Below, piece by piece: positions 15,418 to 24,861 of a DNA stretch of 64,000 bases. The first letter of the stretch is position 1. Each line of letters opens with the position of its first letter. Location: the NCBI GenBank assembly GCA_949948735.1, contig CATLGV010000007.1, positions 1 to 64,000 of the forward strand, in the 5' to 3' direction. A program made the position numbers and the translations under genes. The notes under the pieces were generated by a model, which saw only the letters and a program-made list of their open reading frames with translations, was not told the origin of the DNA and searched no databases. This stretch comes from an uncultured Lachnospiraceae bacterium (GTDB lineage Bacteria; Bacillota; Clostridia; Lachnospirales; Lachnospiraceae).

Positions 15418-16185
15418 TCAAAACCGTTTTTTATAATGCCCTCCGCCTAAAAACTCAATAAACCCCTTATCTCTCAGAAATTGCAATTGCTGCCGGATCT
15501 TTGCCTCCACATTATGATTATTTATATGCCTTTTCTGCAGGATTTCAGTATACGCATATACCTCCTGCAGGCAGAATTCATTGCTTCCTATACGATTGAC
15601 ACAGTTGAGCACGTCAAACAGCCATGAGCGCACATTCATATTCGCTGTTTCAAGCTTTTTTATTCTGGCATAATTCTCTACCACTTCTCTTTGGGACTTC
15701 ATTATTCCATTCTTTATAACGCTTATTTTTCCCTGCTGCGGGATTTCGGCATATAAAATATTACATCCCGTCCATCCTGCCCGCCGCGCTGTGGGCGCAA
15801 GCGGTTTTCTTTTTTCTATTATCTGCGGGACAAAGAAAAATTTGGGAACCAGAATCAGATCTGTTACCGTATAGTCAGCGGAATATTGCATGACAAACAG
15901 CTCAGGATTTGTGGCGCTTGTGATCCGTTCGATCATGGTCGCATACGCGCCGTCATTAATCTTCTTTCCCACACGGCCCTCTTTGCTTTTCAACTCAAAT
16001 ATCCCGCCGCAATGATCACATTTCATATCCGCAACTGGCTCGTTATTTTTCAGCTCAAATATATGCGGATTCCCGCAGCAAGGGCAGAACATATTGCCCC
16101 CGACCCAGCTTTCACTCATCACTCTTATTTTTTGCGCCTTACTCCTATACCCTTTCCCAAGTGCCGCATTCATTTGTAAATCCAT
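15418..16185 (-). CDS. DpnI-type methylation-dependent restriction endonuclease
   Basis: 255 residues, against 254 recalled for DpnI, and collinear with it over the full length. Matching blocks include a zinc site of two CxxC pairs (C34/C37 and C56/C59), catalytic PD-(D/E)xK-type D53, E64 and K66 (VADMKCDHCGGIFELKSK), NDGAYATM, RKPLAPTARRAGWTGCNI, and the C-terminal winged helix that reads methyl-GATC (IRQQLQFLRDKGFIEFLGGG). DpnI cleaves Gm6ATC. The ATG at 16185 was chosen because it matches the DpnI N-terminus exactly; a GTG at 16245 is possible. No dpnD-like gene or methylase is adjacent, and base composition is more AT-rich than the GH3 gene beside it, suggesting transfer. Confidence 0.92.
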   Translation of the reverse strand: MDLQMNAALGKGYRSKAQKIRVMSESWVGGNMFCPCCGNPHIFELKNNEPVADMKCDHCGGIFELKSKEGRVGKKINDGAYATMIERITSATNPELFVMQYSADYTVTDLILVPKFFFVPQIIEKRKPLAPTARRAGWTGCNILYAEIPQQGKISVIKNGIMKSQREVVENYARIKKLETANMNVRSWLFDVLNCVNRIGSNEFCLQEVYAYTEILQKRHINNHNVEAKIRQQLQFLRDKGFIEFLGGGHYKKRF

Positions 16186-16308
16186 CAAAAATCCCATCCA
16201 TTCCCGCTCTAATATCCGTTTTACCGCAGAAGCCTTATGCAGCACAATCGCTGCTCTCCGTGCTGATAATATCCTATTATATCATAAACCGCCCGCATTT
16301 TCATAATA

Positions 16309-16337
16309 TTGATTTTCAATATGATTTTTATTATAAT
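16309..16337 (+). promoter_or_regulatory. promoter of the two-component/ABC operon
   Basis: TTGATT (16309-16314), 17 bp, TATAAT (16332-16337), 69 bp before the response regulator start. Confidence 0.65.
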
Positions 16338-16406
16338 GAAAGCACTATTTCAATATATAAAAACTACCCGCACATTTGATTTTACAGCAGCAAGGAGACT
16401 ACACGC

Positions 16407-17120
16407 GTGTTTAAGATAGCAATTTGCGATGATGAAGCGGCGTTCATCGATGAATTAAAAAATCATCTGGAAAAATATGCTGCCGAAGCCGGCAGCGAAT
16501 TTGTCTTTTTTACTTATCGCGACGGCAGCGAATTATTGGAAAAATATAATGCGGAGTACGACCTGATCTTTATGGATATTAAAATGGATCAGATGGACGG
16601 TTTAAAAGCTGCGGAGGCGATTCGAAAAATAGACAGCGCTGTGGGGCTTATTTTCCTGACCTCCCTGAAGCAATATGTGTGGAAGGGCTATGAATACAAT
16701 GCAGTCAATTATCTTTTAAAGCCTGTAAGGTACGGTATCCTGAAAATGGAGCTCGACCGTTATTTCTCGCACTATCAGGGGAGGGACGAGCCTTATTTTG
16801 CTTTTTCCAACGATAACGGCAAGCACAAGGTGTATTATAGAAATCTGTGCTATGCCGAGACGGACAAACGCAACGTTATGCTGCACTTTGACGGTCAGAA
16901 GCAGATCATTTATAAAAATATGAAAGAAATCTCTGCTTTGCTTGCAGGATGGCCGCAGTTTGCCAGCCCGCATCAGAGCTTTATGGTCAATATGTCTTTT
17001 GTAAAGGGTGCGGAGGGCCTGTCGCTGACAATGATTACGGGGGAACGCATTCCAATCAGCCAGCCCAGGCGCAGGGCGTTTATGGCAAGTCTGACCGACT
17101 ACTGGGGTGATTTATTATGA
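16407..17120 (+). CDS. LytTR-family response regulator (AgrA/VirR type)
   Basis: 237 residues. Receiver domain 1-120 with acidic pair DDE (8-10), phospho-acceptor D57 in LIFMDIKMDQMDG and the conserved lysine in LTSLKQ. The LytTR DNA-binding domain spans about 135-237 (KVYYRNLCYAETDKRNVMLHFDG, SFMVNMSFVKG, ISQPRRRAF). It would be phosphorylated by the adjacent kinase and bind direct-repeat sites near promoters. Its stop overlaps the kinase start (ATGA), so the two are coupled. Confidence 0.93.
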   Translation: MFKIAICDDEAAFIDELKNHLEKYAAEAGSEFVFFTYRDGSELLEKYNAEYDLIFMDIKMDQMDGLKAAEAIRKIDSAVGLIFLTSLKQYVWKGYEYNAVNYLLKPVRYGILKMELDRYFSHYQGRDEPYFAFSNDNGKHKVYYRNLCYAETDKRNVMLHFDGQKQIIYKNMKEISALLAGWPQFASPHQSFMVNMSFVKGAEGLSLTMITGERIPISQPRRRAFMASLTDYWGDLL

Positions 17121-18424
17121 TTCGGCTTTTGGATATTCTGTCCTTTTTTCTGGAATGGGGCTATGTGCTTGTCCTGTTAAAAATGATACATACCTTTCTG
17201 CCCCTGCGCAAAAATATGCCCGCACGCCTGGCGGCGTTTCTCGTGTCCGGATTTTTGTTTCCCGTAATCATATATTCCAACGATTTTGCCGGCCTTTTTG
17301 GGGCTTTTTTGGGTATCTGCGCATATATCGCGGTGTTTCACTGCGGACAATGGCCGCAGAAGGTATCCGCCGTGCTGGTTTTTTATCCGGCGATTATCGC
17401 CGTGAATTATCTTATGCAGGATATCGGGGCAGGCTGCTTCTTTGCCGTAAGCGGCGCGCCCCCCTCGCAGACGCTTGGGTGGACCCGAAAGCAGCTCTTA
17501 CTGAGCGCGGCCTTCCACACCCTGTCGCTGCTGCTGAGGCTGCTGCTCTGGACAGGCGCCTGGCTGATTTTGCGGAAGTATCTGCAGCGGGCCGTTTCAA
17601 ATTTAACCGTCAAAATGTGGTTTCTCATCAATATTTTCATGCTGGCGCCCTGTGTCGCCGTTTTTACGATCATTTACTTTATGCCGGAAAATCCGCTCAT
17701 TGTTTATCCGATTTGTATTGCCTCCATATTTTCCAGCTTTTGCTGCCTGTATCTTGTCTGCTATATTTCAGATTCCATACGAACGGCATATCGCGCAAAG
17801 GAGCTGGAGATGCGGCAAGCCTACTATCGTGAACGGCAGGAGGCCGAGGAGCGGGTCCGCTGCGTCTATCACGATATGAAAAATCATCTGCTGGTGTTGG
17901 AGCGTCAGCTTCAATCGCCGGAAGCAACGGAAATGCTGGAAAAGCTGCGGCAGGAAACGTCCATATATGAGGATTATGTACACACGGGCAACAATATTCT
18001 TGACGTCATCCTGCGGGATAAGGCCAGGCTTGCCAGGGAAAACCACATTGATTTTTCCGTTGCGGCCGATTTGCACGGAATCGATTTCATGGAGCCGCTT
18101 GATGTCAGCACGATTTTCGGAAACGCTCTTGACAATGCCCTGGAGGCAAGCGGGCAGTTACCGTCGGGACAGCGCGCGGTCCTTGTAAAAGCCGGAAAAA
18201 TACGGGATTTCTTTTCTGTTCTGATCGAAAACAGCTGTACAGGGGACAGTAAGCCTTCCAGGGGGCGCACGACAAAGCAGGACGATTTTCTTCACGGTTT
18301 CGGCATCGTCAATATGCAAAGAGCCGTTGAAAAATATGGCGGCCAGCTGAATACCGGCTGTGAAAACGGAAAATTCACGCTCAAAATTCTGATTCCGATT
18401 CCACAATCATCAGCGCTTTCTTAG
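17117..18424 (+). CDS. GHKL sensor histidine kinase, AgrC-like
   Basis: 435 residues. The first 215 or so hold six or seven membrane segments with no large extracellular domain, as in kinases that sense peptides or membrane stress. The H-box is YHDMKNHLLVLE with H252. The GHKL ATPase domain has the N-box FGNALDNALEA (about 325-335) and the G-box GFGIVNMQRAVEKYGG near the C-terminus. This spinster-type kinase pairs with LytTR regulators. The start overlaps the regulator gene by 4 bp. The likely targets are the downstream ABC genes. Confidence 0.92.
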   Translation: MIRLLDILSFFLEWGYVLVLLKMIHTFLPLRKNMPARLAAFLVSGFLFPVIIYSNDFAGLFGAFLGICAYIAVFHCGQWPQKVSAVLVFYPAIIAVNYLMQDIGAGCFFAVSGAPPSQTLGWTRKQLLLSAAFHTLSLLLRLLLWTGAWLILRKYLQRAVSNLTVKMWFLINIFMLAPCVAVFTIIYFMPENPLIVYPICIASIFSSFCCLYLVCYISDSIRTAYRAKELEMRQAYYRERQEAEERVRCVYHDMKNHLLVLERQLQSPEATEMLEKLRQETSIYEDYVHTGNNILDVILRDKARLARENHIDFSVAADLHGIDFMEPLDVSTIFGNALDNALEASGQLPSGQRAVLVKAGKIRDFFSVLIENSCTGDSKPSRGRTTKQDDFLHGFGIVNMQRAVEKYGGQLNTGCENGKFTLKILIPIPQSSALS

Positions 18425-18457
18425 AATACGCACTGTGGATATTAGAATCTGCATTCT

Positions 18458-18530
18458 CCATTGTATATTTTTTCAGATAGGCTATGATGTGCGTATACGG
18501 CTTATAAACAAGAGCTGTATACGCTACTTT
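18458..18530 (+). terminator. promoter plus attenuator-like hairpin between kinase and ABC genes
   Basis: TTGTAT (18458 region), 16 bp, TATGAT suggests a second promoter. It is followed by an 11-bp inverted repeat, GCGTATACGGC (18491-18501) and GCTGTATACGC (18514-18524), and a run of six T. The hairpin may terminate kinase transcripts, act as an attenuator, or be the dyad bound by a regulator. Confidence 0.5.
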
Positions 18531-18554
18531 TTTACAATACAAGGAGAAATTGCT

Positions 18555-19244
18555 ATGACCATATTAACCACATCCCACTTAAAGAAATACTATGGCAGGG
18601 ACGAAAATCTTGTAAAAGCGTTGGACGATGTAAGCGTGACCATCGAAAGCGGACAATTTACCGCTATTGTCGGCACATCCGGCAGCGGAAAATCCACTCT
18701 GTTAAATATGCTTGGCGGACTGGATACGCCTACCTCAGGCAGCGTCCGGGTCGAAGGCCGGAGCCTGGAGGACATGACGGCGGAACAGCTTACTGTGTTC
18801 CGCCGTCAGCGAATCGGCTTTATCTTTCAAAATTACAACCTGATCCCCTATCTCACCGCATATGAAAATATTGTACTCCCCGTTCGTCTGGACCAAAAGA
18901 CGGAGGATAAAAGCTTTTTGCAGGAAATCACGCATTTTCTGGGGCTTGACGAAAAGCTGCAAAATTATCCGAGCCATCTTTCGGGCGGCCAGCAGCAGCG
19001 CGTGGCAATTGCCCGTGCGCTGATATCCAAGCCCGCTATTATTCTGGCAGACGAGCCGACAGGGAACCTGGACAGTCGTACAAGCGGGAAGGTGATTGAG
19101 CTTCTGAAAATGACAAGCCAAAAGTTTCACCAGACGATTGTAATGATCACCCACAATCCCGAAATTGCCCAAAAGGCGGATACGAGAATACGTATTGAAG
19201 ACGGTAAAATCCTCACAGAAGGAGGCCGGCAGAATGAACAATAA
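18555..19244 (+). CDS. ABC transporter ATP-binding protein, MacB/BceA type
   Basis: 229 residues. Walker [10 protein letters not shown] at 40-48, Q-loop FQNYNLIP, signature [15 protein letters not shown], Walker [12 protein letters not shown] and the H-loop ITHNPEI. It powers the FtsX-type permease encoded next. Such pairs act in antimicrobial-peptide resistance, peptide or lipoprotein movement, or mechanotransmission rather than simple import. The ATG at 18555 follows AAGGAG by 8 bp. Its end overlaps the permease start by 11 bp. Confidence 0.95.
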   Translation: MTILTTSHLKKYYGRDENLVKALDDVSVTIESGQFTAIVGTSGSGKSTLLNMLGGLDTPTSGSVRVEGRSLEDMTAEQLTVFRRQRIGFIFQNYNLIPYLTAYENIVLPVRLDQKTEDKSFLQEITHFLGLDEKLQNYPSHLSGGQQQRVAIARALISKPAIILADEPTGNLDSRTSGKVIELLKMTSQKFHQTIVMITHNPEIAQKADTRIRIEDGKILTEGGRQNEQ

Positions 19245-21642
19245 CAACGCAGCGTCACAAATAATTTCTCTTATGTCGGTCAAAAGCCTTCGGGCAAGCC
19301 GCATGCGCAACAGCTTTGTAGCTGCCACCATTATTCTGGCTTCCGCCCTGCTGATGACAATCCTTATGTTTGCGGCAGGCCAGGAACAGCAGCTTAAAAA
19401 AGAGCTTTCACACAGGCAGCAGGTCGTTTACTACAATCTGACCGCAGGACAAGTGGAAGCATTAAAAAGCGACACTCGTGTCGCATTTCAGATACAGATA
19501 AAAACCGGCGCGCTTTCCCAAATGGATGGATTTGATGTACTGCCCTGTTATGTGAACGCGCTGTCCGATGCGATTCAAGTCGGAGAACTCGAGGATGGCA
19601 GGCTGCCCGAGGCGGAGAATGAAATTGCCGTGCAGGCTGCGATGCTTGAAAAAATGGGGACAAAACCGCAAACAGGCAGCAGCGTGTGCTTCACCTTTTA
19701 TGACGGCAGCACTGAAACCTTTACTGTATCGGGTATTTTAAAGGGGAGCAGCATGTCCAAACAATTTCCGGTATTCCTTTCCCATGCTTACGCCGAGAAC
19801 GGGAGGCAGCTGAAGAATATACCCTACGAGGTATACGCGAAGCTTCATAACGCGGACCAGCTGTCTGCCGAAGCCTGCAGGGAGCAAATGCTCGCCATCG
19901 GCAGGGATGCGGAAATTGAGCGGAAGTATATCATCCCTTCAAAGGCCTTTCTTGAATCCCTGTCCGTGGATACGCAGTCCGTTATCTTTTGCGGACTGGT
20001 TGGCGCCGTTATTATGCTTGCCTGCGTTCTGGTCATCTACGGCGTATTTTACCTGTCCGTCGTCGGCAGGATTCATCAGTTCGGACAGCTGCGCACAATC
20101 GGAATGACCAGGAAGCAAATACGGAAATTTATTGCCCGCGAGGGCGGCATCCTGTATCTTTTATCTGCCCCCGCAGGCATTCTTATCGGCGGAATCGCAG
20201 GATACCTTATCATTCCCGACGGCTTTGATATACATCATACGCTTTTCATCGCCGGGCTCGTGCTTGTGATTGTCTATAGCATCACCATGCTTTCCATACG
20301 CAGGCCCGCGCGCCTTGCAGCGGCAGTTTCCCCGATGGAAGCGCTCCGTTACATGCCGCAGGACGGGATGAAAAGGACTGCGGGCAGAAAGCTGTGCCGG
20401 AAGCTGACGCCGCTTGGTATGGGGATAATGAACTTCTCCAAAAACCGGAAAAAAGCAGTTATTACTTTTGCGTCGCTGGCGTTGGGCGGTATCCTGTTTA
20501 TGGGAGCGGCAACCTACATGTCCTCGTTTCATAAAGCGGATTTTGCAAGACAGGGCTTCTTCGCGGACGCGGAATTTCACATTTCCTATTCGGCGTCTGC
20601 CATAGAGCTGAACGAAAACGGCTTAAGCGGCCTGCAGGCAGAAGCGCCGCTCCATGACGGAATGATACGGCAGATCTCCGGACTAGACGGCGTAAAAAGC
20701 GTTACACCGGTCAAGAACCTCGGCATACGCTTTGATTATCCCAAAAACGATCTATATGGCGACAACGACATGGTCTGCCTGCTCACCGAGCAGGAAACCG
20801 AAGCGCTCAGCGCATATCTGGAGGCAGGAAGCGCCGATTATGACAAGCTGATGAGCGGCCGCTATGTCCTTGTAGCCGACAACAATACTGCGCAGGAAAT
20901 TTACGGCTGGAAATTTGCCGTAGGCGACGCCATTACCCTTCATTATTATGACGGCAGTAAAATATCTGAAAAGGAGGTTCTTATACTGGGCCTTTTAAGC
21001 AGCCAATATGTCCTTGAGCGCAACGGTATTGAGGGATGGTTTTTCATGCCGGAACAAGCGGTTTCGGACTGGCTGTCCTATGATACCTTAAACACAGATC
21101 TGCTGGTATCCACGCAGCCGGAAAAGGAAGCTGCGGTAGGAGAGCTTCTGACGCAGCTGGTTTCTGAAAAGCCGGAGCTGCTTCTTGAAACGCTTGCCGA
21201 GCGCAGGGTGGCCTATAACCAAAACGCGAATCGGATATTCGGCGCAATCAGCGGTCTTGCCATCTTCATTATGGCGTTCAGTATCCTAAGCATGATGAAT
21301 ACGCTGATCACGAATATTATTACCCGCAAGCAGGAGCTTGCAATGCTTGAATCGATTGGCATGAGTAAGGGACAAATCCGAAAAATGCTTCTTGGAGAGA
21401 GCCTGCTCCTGGTATTTGCGGCCGTCGGCGTGACAATGACCATCGGAACCTTATGCGGCTGCGCGCTCACCCGTATGCTGCACAATATGGGCGCATTCTA
21501 TATGGCATTCCGTTTTCCGGCAGCCTTTGCCTTTGCCTATGCGGGCGTATTGACCGTTGTGCCGCTTGTCATCACGTTTGTATCAATGCGCAGCTTTTCA
21601 AAGGAAGCGCTGGTGGAACGCCTAAAAGGAACAGAGAATTGA
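19234..21642 (+). CDS. FtsX-domain ABC permease (MacB/BceB superfamily)
   Basis: 802 residues. One N-terminal membrane segment (about 30-50), a large extracytoplasmic domain (about 50-245), three membrane segments forming the first FtsX domain, a further segment at about 415-430, a second extracytoplasmic domain (about 435-665) and three C-terminal segments forming a second FtsX domain. This two-FtsX layout is typical of Firmicutes permeases that work with MacB-type ATPases. GGAGG lies 8 bp upstream of the ATG inside the ATPase gene. The stop overlaps the next start (TTGA). Confidence 0.92.
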   Translation: MNNNNAASQIISLMSVKSLRASRMRNSFVAATIILASALLMTILMFAAGQEQQLKKELSHRQQVVYYNLTAGQVEALKSDTRVAFQIQIKTGALSQMDGFDVLPCYVNALSDAIQVGELEDGRLPEAENEIAVQAAMLEKMGTKPQTGSSVCFTFYDGSTETFTVSGILKGSSMSKQFPVFLSHAYAENGRQLKNIPYEVYAKLHNADQLSAEACREQMLAIGRDAEIERKYIIPSKAFLESLSVDTQSVIFCGLVGAVIMLACVLVIYGVFYLSVVGRIHQFGQLRTIGMTRKQIRKFIAREGGILYLLSAPAGILIGGIAGYLIIPDGFDIHHTLFIAGLVLVIVYSITMLSIRRPARLAAAVSPMEALRYMPQDGMKRTAGRKLCRKLTPLGMGIMNFSKNRKKAVITFASLALGGILFMGAATYMSSFHKADFARQGFFADAEFHISYSASAIELNENGLSGLQAEAPLHDGMIRQISGLDGVKSVTPVKNLGIRFDYPKNDLYGDNDMVCLLTEQETEALSAYLEAGSADYDKLMSGRYVLVADNNTAQEIYGWKFAVGDAITLHYYDGSKISEKEVLILGLLSSQYVLERNGIEGWFFMPEQAVSDWLSYDTLNTDLLVSTQPEKEAAVGELLTQLVSEKPELLLETLAERRVAYNQNANRIFGAISGLAIFIMAFSILSMMNTLITNIITRKQELAMLESIGMSKGQIRKMLLGESLLLVFAAVGVTMTIGTLCGCALTRMLHNMGAFYMAFRFPAAFAFAYAGVLTVVPLVITFVSMRSFSKEALVERLKGTEN

Positions 21643-22052
21643 CAAAAACATATAAAATCACGATTGCGGATACCCCCGATATTGTTGTGCTCTCCCCCGA
21701 AATCGTAGCGCTCCTGATAAAAAAGGTGCGCTGCTCTGATACGAAGGAATTTGTGATCCCCGCAAAGGAGCTTCTTCCGCGGGATTACGCGCAATATCTT
21801 ATCCGCGTGCTGGCGGCAAATACGGAAGCCGCGCCGTCTGGTATCGGCATCCGCAAGGTCTATTCGCTGGCTGCCGGACAAATGAGAACCTTGAGCGTCA
21901 ACCGGCTGCATTGCTTTGATAATGTCGAGCTGTGCGGGCAGCGGGCTTCCACGTGTTTTCGTCTCAGCGTAAACGAAGCCTTCTATGAATTGGCAGAGCT
22001 GCCCTTACAGTATATGGATGTTATCTGCGTTCCCATGAACATGAGTATGTAA
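21639..22052 (+). CDS. 137-residue protein of unknown family, coupled to the permease
   Basis: TTG at 21639 overlaps the permease stop by 4 bp and has AAAGGA 8 bp upstream, so translation is coupled. The protein is soluble: no signal peptide or membrane segment, mixed alpha/beta, with 3 Cys (positions about 32, 101 and 109). Segments worth searching are TPDIVVLSPEIVALLIKKV, GIRKVYSLAAGQMRTLSV and RLSVNEAFYELAELP. I recognise no family. The conserved operon position suggests an accessory, immunity or regulatory role for the transporter or kinase, which is inference. Confidence 0.75.
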   Translation: MTKTYKITIADTPDIVVLSPEIVALLIKKVRCSDTKEFVIPAKELLPRDYAQYLIRVLAANTEAAPSGIGIRKVYSLAAGQMRTLSVNRLHCFDNVELCGQRASTCFRLSVNEAFYELAELPLQYMDVICVPMNMSM

Positions 22053-22154
22053 AAAACCGGGTACGCAGCCTGCATCCTTGCACAATAAAGCAGGGAAGAA
22101 TCCGCTTCCCCTGCTGGCCGGGCGCCGCTTGAGCAACAGATTTCCGCTGCACAC

Positions 22155-22190
22155 AAAAAGGCCTTGGAATGTAAACATTCCAGGGCCTTT
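22155..22190 (-). terminator. Rho-independent terminator of rplM-rpsI
   Basis: A 15-bp imperfect stem (22157-22171 and 22176-22190) with loop TAAA. On the minus strand it is followed by TTTTT, 28 bp past the rpsI stop. A second hairpin, GCAGGGAAG/CTTCCCCTGC (22090-22114), lies between it and the converging plus-strand operon. Confidence 0.85.
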
Positions 22191-22217
22191 CCATAAACCT
22201 TTGTCCGTAGATACTGC

Positions 22218-22622
22218 TTATCTCTTCGAGAACTGCGGCGCTCTTCTTGCTGCCTTCAAGCCGTACTTCTTTCTTTCCTTCATACGAGGGTCACGTGTTA
22301 AGAAGCCTTCCTTCTTGAGAACCGGTCTGTAGTCCGCGTCTGCCTGCAGCAGCGCTCTCGAGATACCGTGTCTGATAGCACCGGCCTGGCCTGTGTAACC
22401 GCCGCCGCACACATTTACAAGTACGTCGAACTTCTCCACCGTGTCTGTCGCTACCAGAGGCTGACGAACGATAACCTTTAATGTCTCTAATCCGAAGTAA
22501 TCGTCGATCCCTCTCTTATTGATTGTGATATTGCCTGTACCGGGCATTAAATATACTCTGGCGATAGATTTCTTTCTTCTGCCTGTGCCGTAATATCTTG
22601 AAGCATTTGCTGTCTTTGCCAT
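22218..22622 (-). CDS. rpsI: 30S ribosomal protein S9
   Basis: 134 residues. It begins [19 protein letters not shown] and ends in the conserved basic tail [17 protein letters not shown], which reaches the P-site tRNA in the 30S head. AAAGGAGG precedes the ATG. It is second in the rplM-rpsI operon, 30 bp after rplM, followed by a strong terminator. Confidence 0.97.
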   Translation of the reverse strand: MAKTANASRYYGTGRRKKSIARVYLMPGTGNITINKRGIDDYFGLETLKVIVRQPLVATDTVEKFDVLVNVCGGGYTGQAGAIRHGISRALLQADADYRPVLKKEGFLTRDPRMKERKKYGLKAARRAPQFSKR

Positions 22623-22652
22623 TTTAATTTCCTCCTTTATTTGTCCCTTTGA

Positions 22653-23081
22653 TTAAAATGTCAATACCTCGGGCTTCTGAGCCGCATGCTTGTGCTCAGG
22701 TCCTGCGTAAACGAAAAGTTTCCTGTACATTTCACGCCCTAACGGTCCCTTGGGAAGCATTCCCTTAACAGCATGCTCAATAACCTCTTCCGGCTTCTTG
22801 TTTAACTTCTCTCTCAACGTCGCCTGCTTCATACCGCCGACATAGTCGGAATGATGATAATAGATCTTCTGATCCATCTTCTTACCGGTCACGGCAATCT
22901 TCTCCGCATTGATAACAATCACATAATCACCGGTATCGATATGCGGTGTGAAAATCGGCTTCTTCTTGCCTCTCAATACGCTCGCAACCTCTGCTGCCAA
23001 ACGTCCTAACGTCATGCCTGTAGCGTCTACTACATACCACTTTCTATCAATTGTAGCTGGGCTGGCCATAAATGTTTTCAT
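22653..23081 (-). CDS. rplM: 50S ribosomal protein L13
   Basis: 142 residues ([57 protein letters not shown]). It is an early 23S assembly protein. The start at 23081 is fixed by GGAGGGA 7 bp upstream; an in-frame ATG at 23138 is not supported. It is preceded by a 200-nt structured leader. Confidence 0.97.
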   Translation of the reverse strand: MKTFMASPATIDRKWYVVDATGMTLGRLAAEVASVLRGKKKPIFTPHIDTGDYVIVINAEKIAVTGKKMDQKIYYHHSDYVGGMKQATLREKLNKKPEEVIEHAVKGMLPKGPLGREMYRKLFVYAGPEHKHAAQKPEVLTF

Positions 23082-23283
23082 TACGTTCCCTCCATTATTA
23101 CCTTGTCCGCAGATGCCCGCATTCCTGGATGCCCGCATCTGTCCTGACTATTCTGTTTGTCTCGAAGCCGGTCATAATCCGCAGATGTCCGGCTGCATCA
23201 TAGGACCCTTCGAAACAGGTTCAATACTATATCTCAATGCTTCGTCGGGGCTTTGACTCCGCATTTGAAACTCCGTCACAATA
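23082..23283 (-). promoter_or_regulatory. 5' leader of rplM-rpsI, possible L13 leader
   Basis: 200 bp without a gene. GCAGATGC (23109-23116) and GCATCTGT (23135-23142) form a stem around an inner GCAT/ATGC pair, and a further GCAGATG copy lies upstream. Firmicutes often carry an autoregulatory L13 leader here; a match to that RNA family could not be tested. Confidence 0.4.
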
Positions 23284-23459
23284 ATGTATTTTACTATACG
23301 CACCCGCGTGTGTCAATACCTAAAACACCACACTTTTACTTCTTTTCCATCTTTTTCAAAATGTCCGGACTGTGGTTCGCAGTACCGTTCAAGGCCCTTC
23401 ACTCACAGGTCTTCCTATGATACGCCTTTCCTCCATGTCGGGAAAGGCCTGCGCACAGG

Positions 23460-23909
23460 TTATCCCGTCCTTCTCTGGTACATATATTCTTTTATGCTTT
23501 TGCTGAATATCAGCAATGCCGTTGACACAATACTGAAAAGCGTCACCAGCACAAGAACCACAACGGGGCCCACAGGAACCTGCGGAAGCTGCGATAACTG
23601 CGGAAGCGACATGAGCACCATCAAAATGGACAGTACCCCGCCCGCGATATACAGATAGCGCACCCATGAAAACCCGCAAATCAGGGCGATGTTCAGCAGA
23701 AGATGCACCACAAGCCGAACCAGATTAAATTCCCCTGAGATAAGCGGCGTTATAGCGCTAAAAAGGATATTCACGCCCGCAATCAGATAGACCAGCACCC
23801 TTCCCCGCTCATACATACGCCTCTGCCGCGCCTCAAACTCCGCCATTTCCGCGTCCTGTCCTGCGCCGGACGCAGGCTCCCCTTCATGTTCCCACCAATT
23901 GTTTTCCAT
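23460..23909 (-). CDS. four-TM membrane protein of unknown function
   Basis: 149 residues. A hydrophilic acidic N-terminus (1-37) with two Trp (NNWWEHEG) is followed by four membrane segments at about 38-58, 63-83, 86-105 and 110-135 and a basic tail. AAAGGAGG precedes the start. It lies 78 bp after truA and may be cotranscribed. I do not recognise a family. Confidence 0.7.
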   Translation of the reverse strand: MENNWWEHEGEPASGAGQDAEMAEFEARQRRMYERGRVLVYLIAGVNILFSAITPLISGEFNLVRLVVHLLLNIALICGFSWVRYLYIAGGVLSILMVLMSLPQLSQLPQVPVGPVVVLVLVTLFSIVSTALLIFSKSIKEYMYQRRTG

Positions 23910-23987
23910 GTGTCTCCTCCTTTCGAATCCGTTCCAGGCCCCAAACCGTTAAATCCTGCCCGGCACGAAAAACGCCATATGGGAAAT

Positions 23988-24737
23988 TTATGTCGTTTCC
24001 CGAATAAATTCGTATTTCACGAGTGTCAACCCGCACGCCGGCGCTGTCGGCCCCGCCTTTGCGCGGTCGCACGCGTTCAAAATATCCGCTACCTCCTCCG
24101 GCCGAATCCGCCCTCTTCCGGCCTCCATCAGCGTCCCCGCGATAATCCGCACCATATTGTACAGAAAGCCGTCCCCCGTAATGCGTATGACAATCAGCTC
24201 CTCCCGACAGCTTACCTGCAAATCGTAGACGGTGCGCACCGTCGTCTGTGCCGACGAATCCGCACTGCAAAAGCTCTTAAAGTCATGCCTGCCGACCAGA
24301 TACCCGGCCGCGGCCTGCATGCGCGGCACGTCCAGCGGCACATAGGTAAAATATGCATACAGCCGCTGCGTCGGCAGCGGAAACTCCCTGTTCAAAATCC
24401 GGTACTCATAGGTCTTTCTGCTGTCGCAGCGCCGCGGATGAAAATCCGGCGCGACCTCTGTGGCGCCCTGTATCCGTATATCTCTGGGCAGCCGCTGATT
24501 CAGCGCATAGGGCAGCCGCTCCGCCGGCATCCGCGATGCCGTGTCAAAAACTGCTATGCTTCCCAGCGAGTGCACGCCCGTGTCCGTTCTTGACGCCCCT
24601 ATTACCTTTATCTCTTCTTTTAAAAGAGCACTCAATGTGTCGTTGAGCACTTCTTCAATCGTGATTCCGTTTGGCTGCAGCTGCCAGCCACGATAGTTGG
24701 TGCCGTCGTAGGCCACCGTCAGCATTATTCTTTTCAC
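23988..24737 (-). CDS. truA: tRNA pseudouridine(38-40) synthase
   Basis: 249 residues. It begins KRIMLTVAYDGTNYRGWQ, carries the catalytic aspartate in ASRTDTGVHS, and has DFKSFC and FLYNMVRIIAGTL further on. It isomerises U38-U40 in the tRNA anticodon arm. A GTG start at 24737 was chosen because GGAGG lies 5 bp upstream, and the resulting N-terminus (MKRIMLTVAYDG) is that of the family. It lies downstream of ecfT, as in most Firmicutes. Confidence 0.95.
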   Translation of the reverse strand: MKRIMLTVAYDGTNYRGWQLQPNGITIEEVLNDTLSALLKEEIKVIGASRTDTGVHSLGSIAVFDTASRMPAERLPYALNQRLPRDIRIQGATEVAPDFHPRRCDSRKTYEYRILNREFPLPTQRLYAYFTYVPLDVPRMQAAAGYLVGRHDFKSFCSADSSAQTTVRTVYDLQVSCREELIVIRITGDGFLYNMVRIIAGTLMEAGRGRIRPEEVADILNACDRAKAGPTAPACGLTLVKYEFIRETT

Positions 24738-24861
24738 ATCTGCCTCCATCCCCAGCCTCCGTCAGCATCCCGCATCCCCCGGTAAATGCCCGTCAAAAGC
24801 AGCGCTCCGCTTCCGCATCCCGCTCATTGCCCACAAAGTCAACACGACGCATGTACACAGC

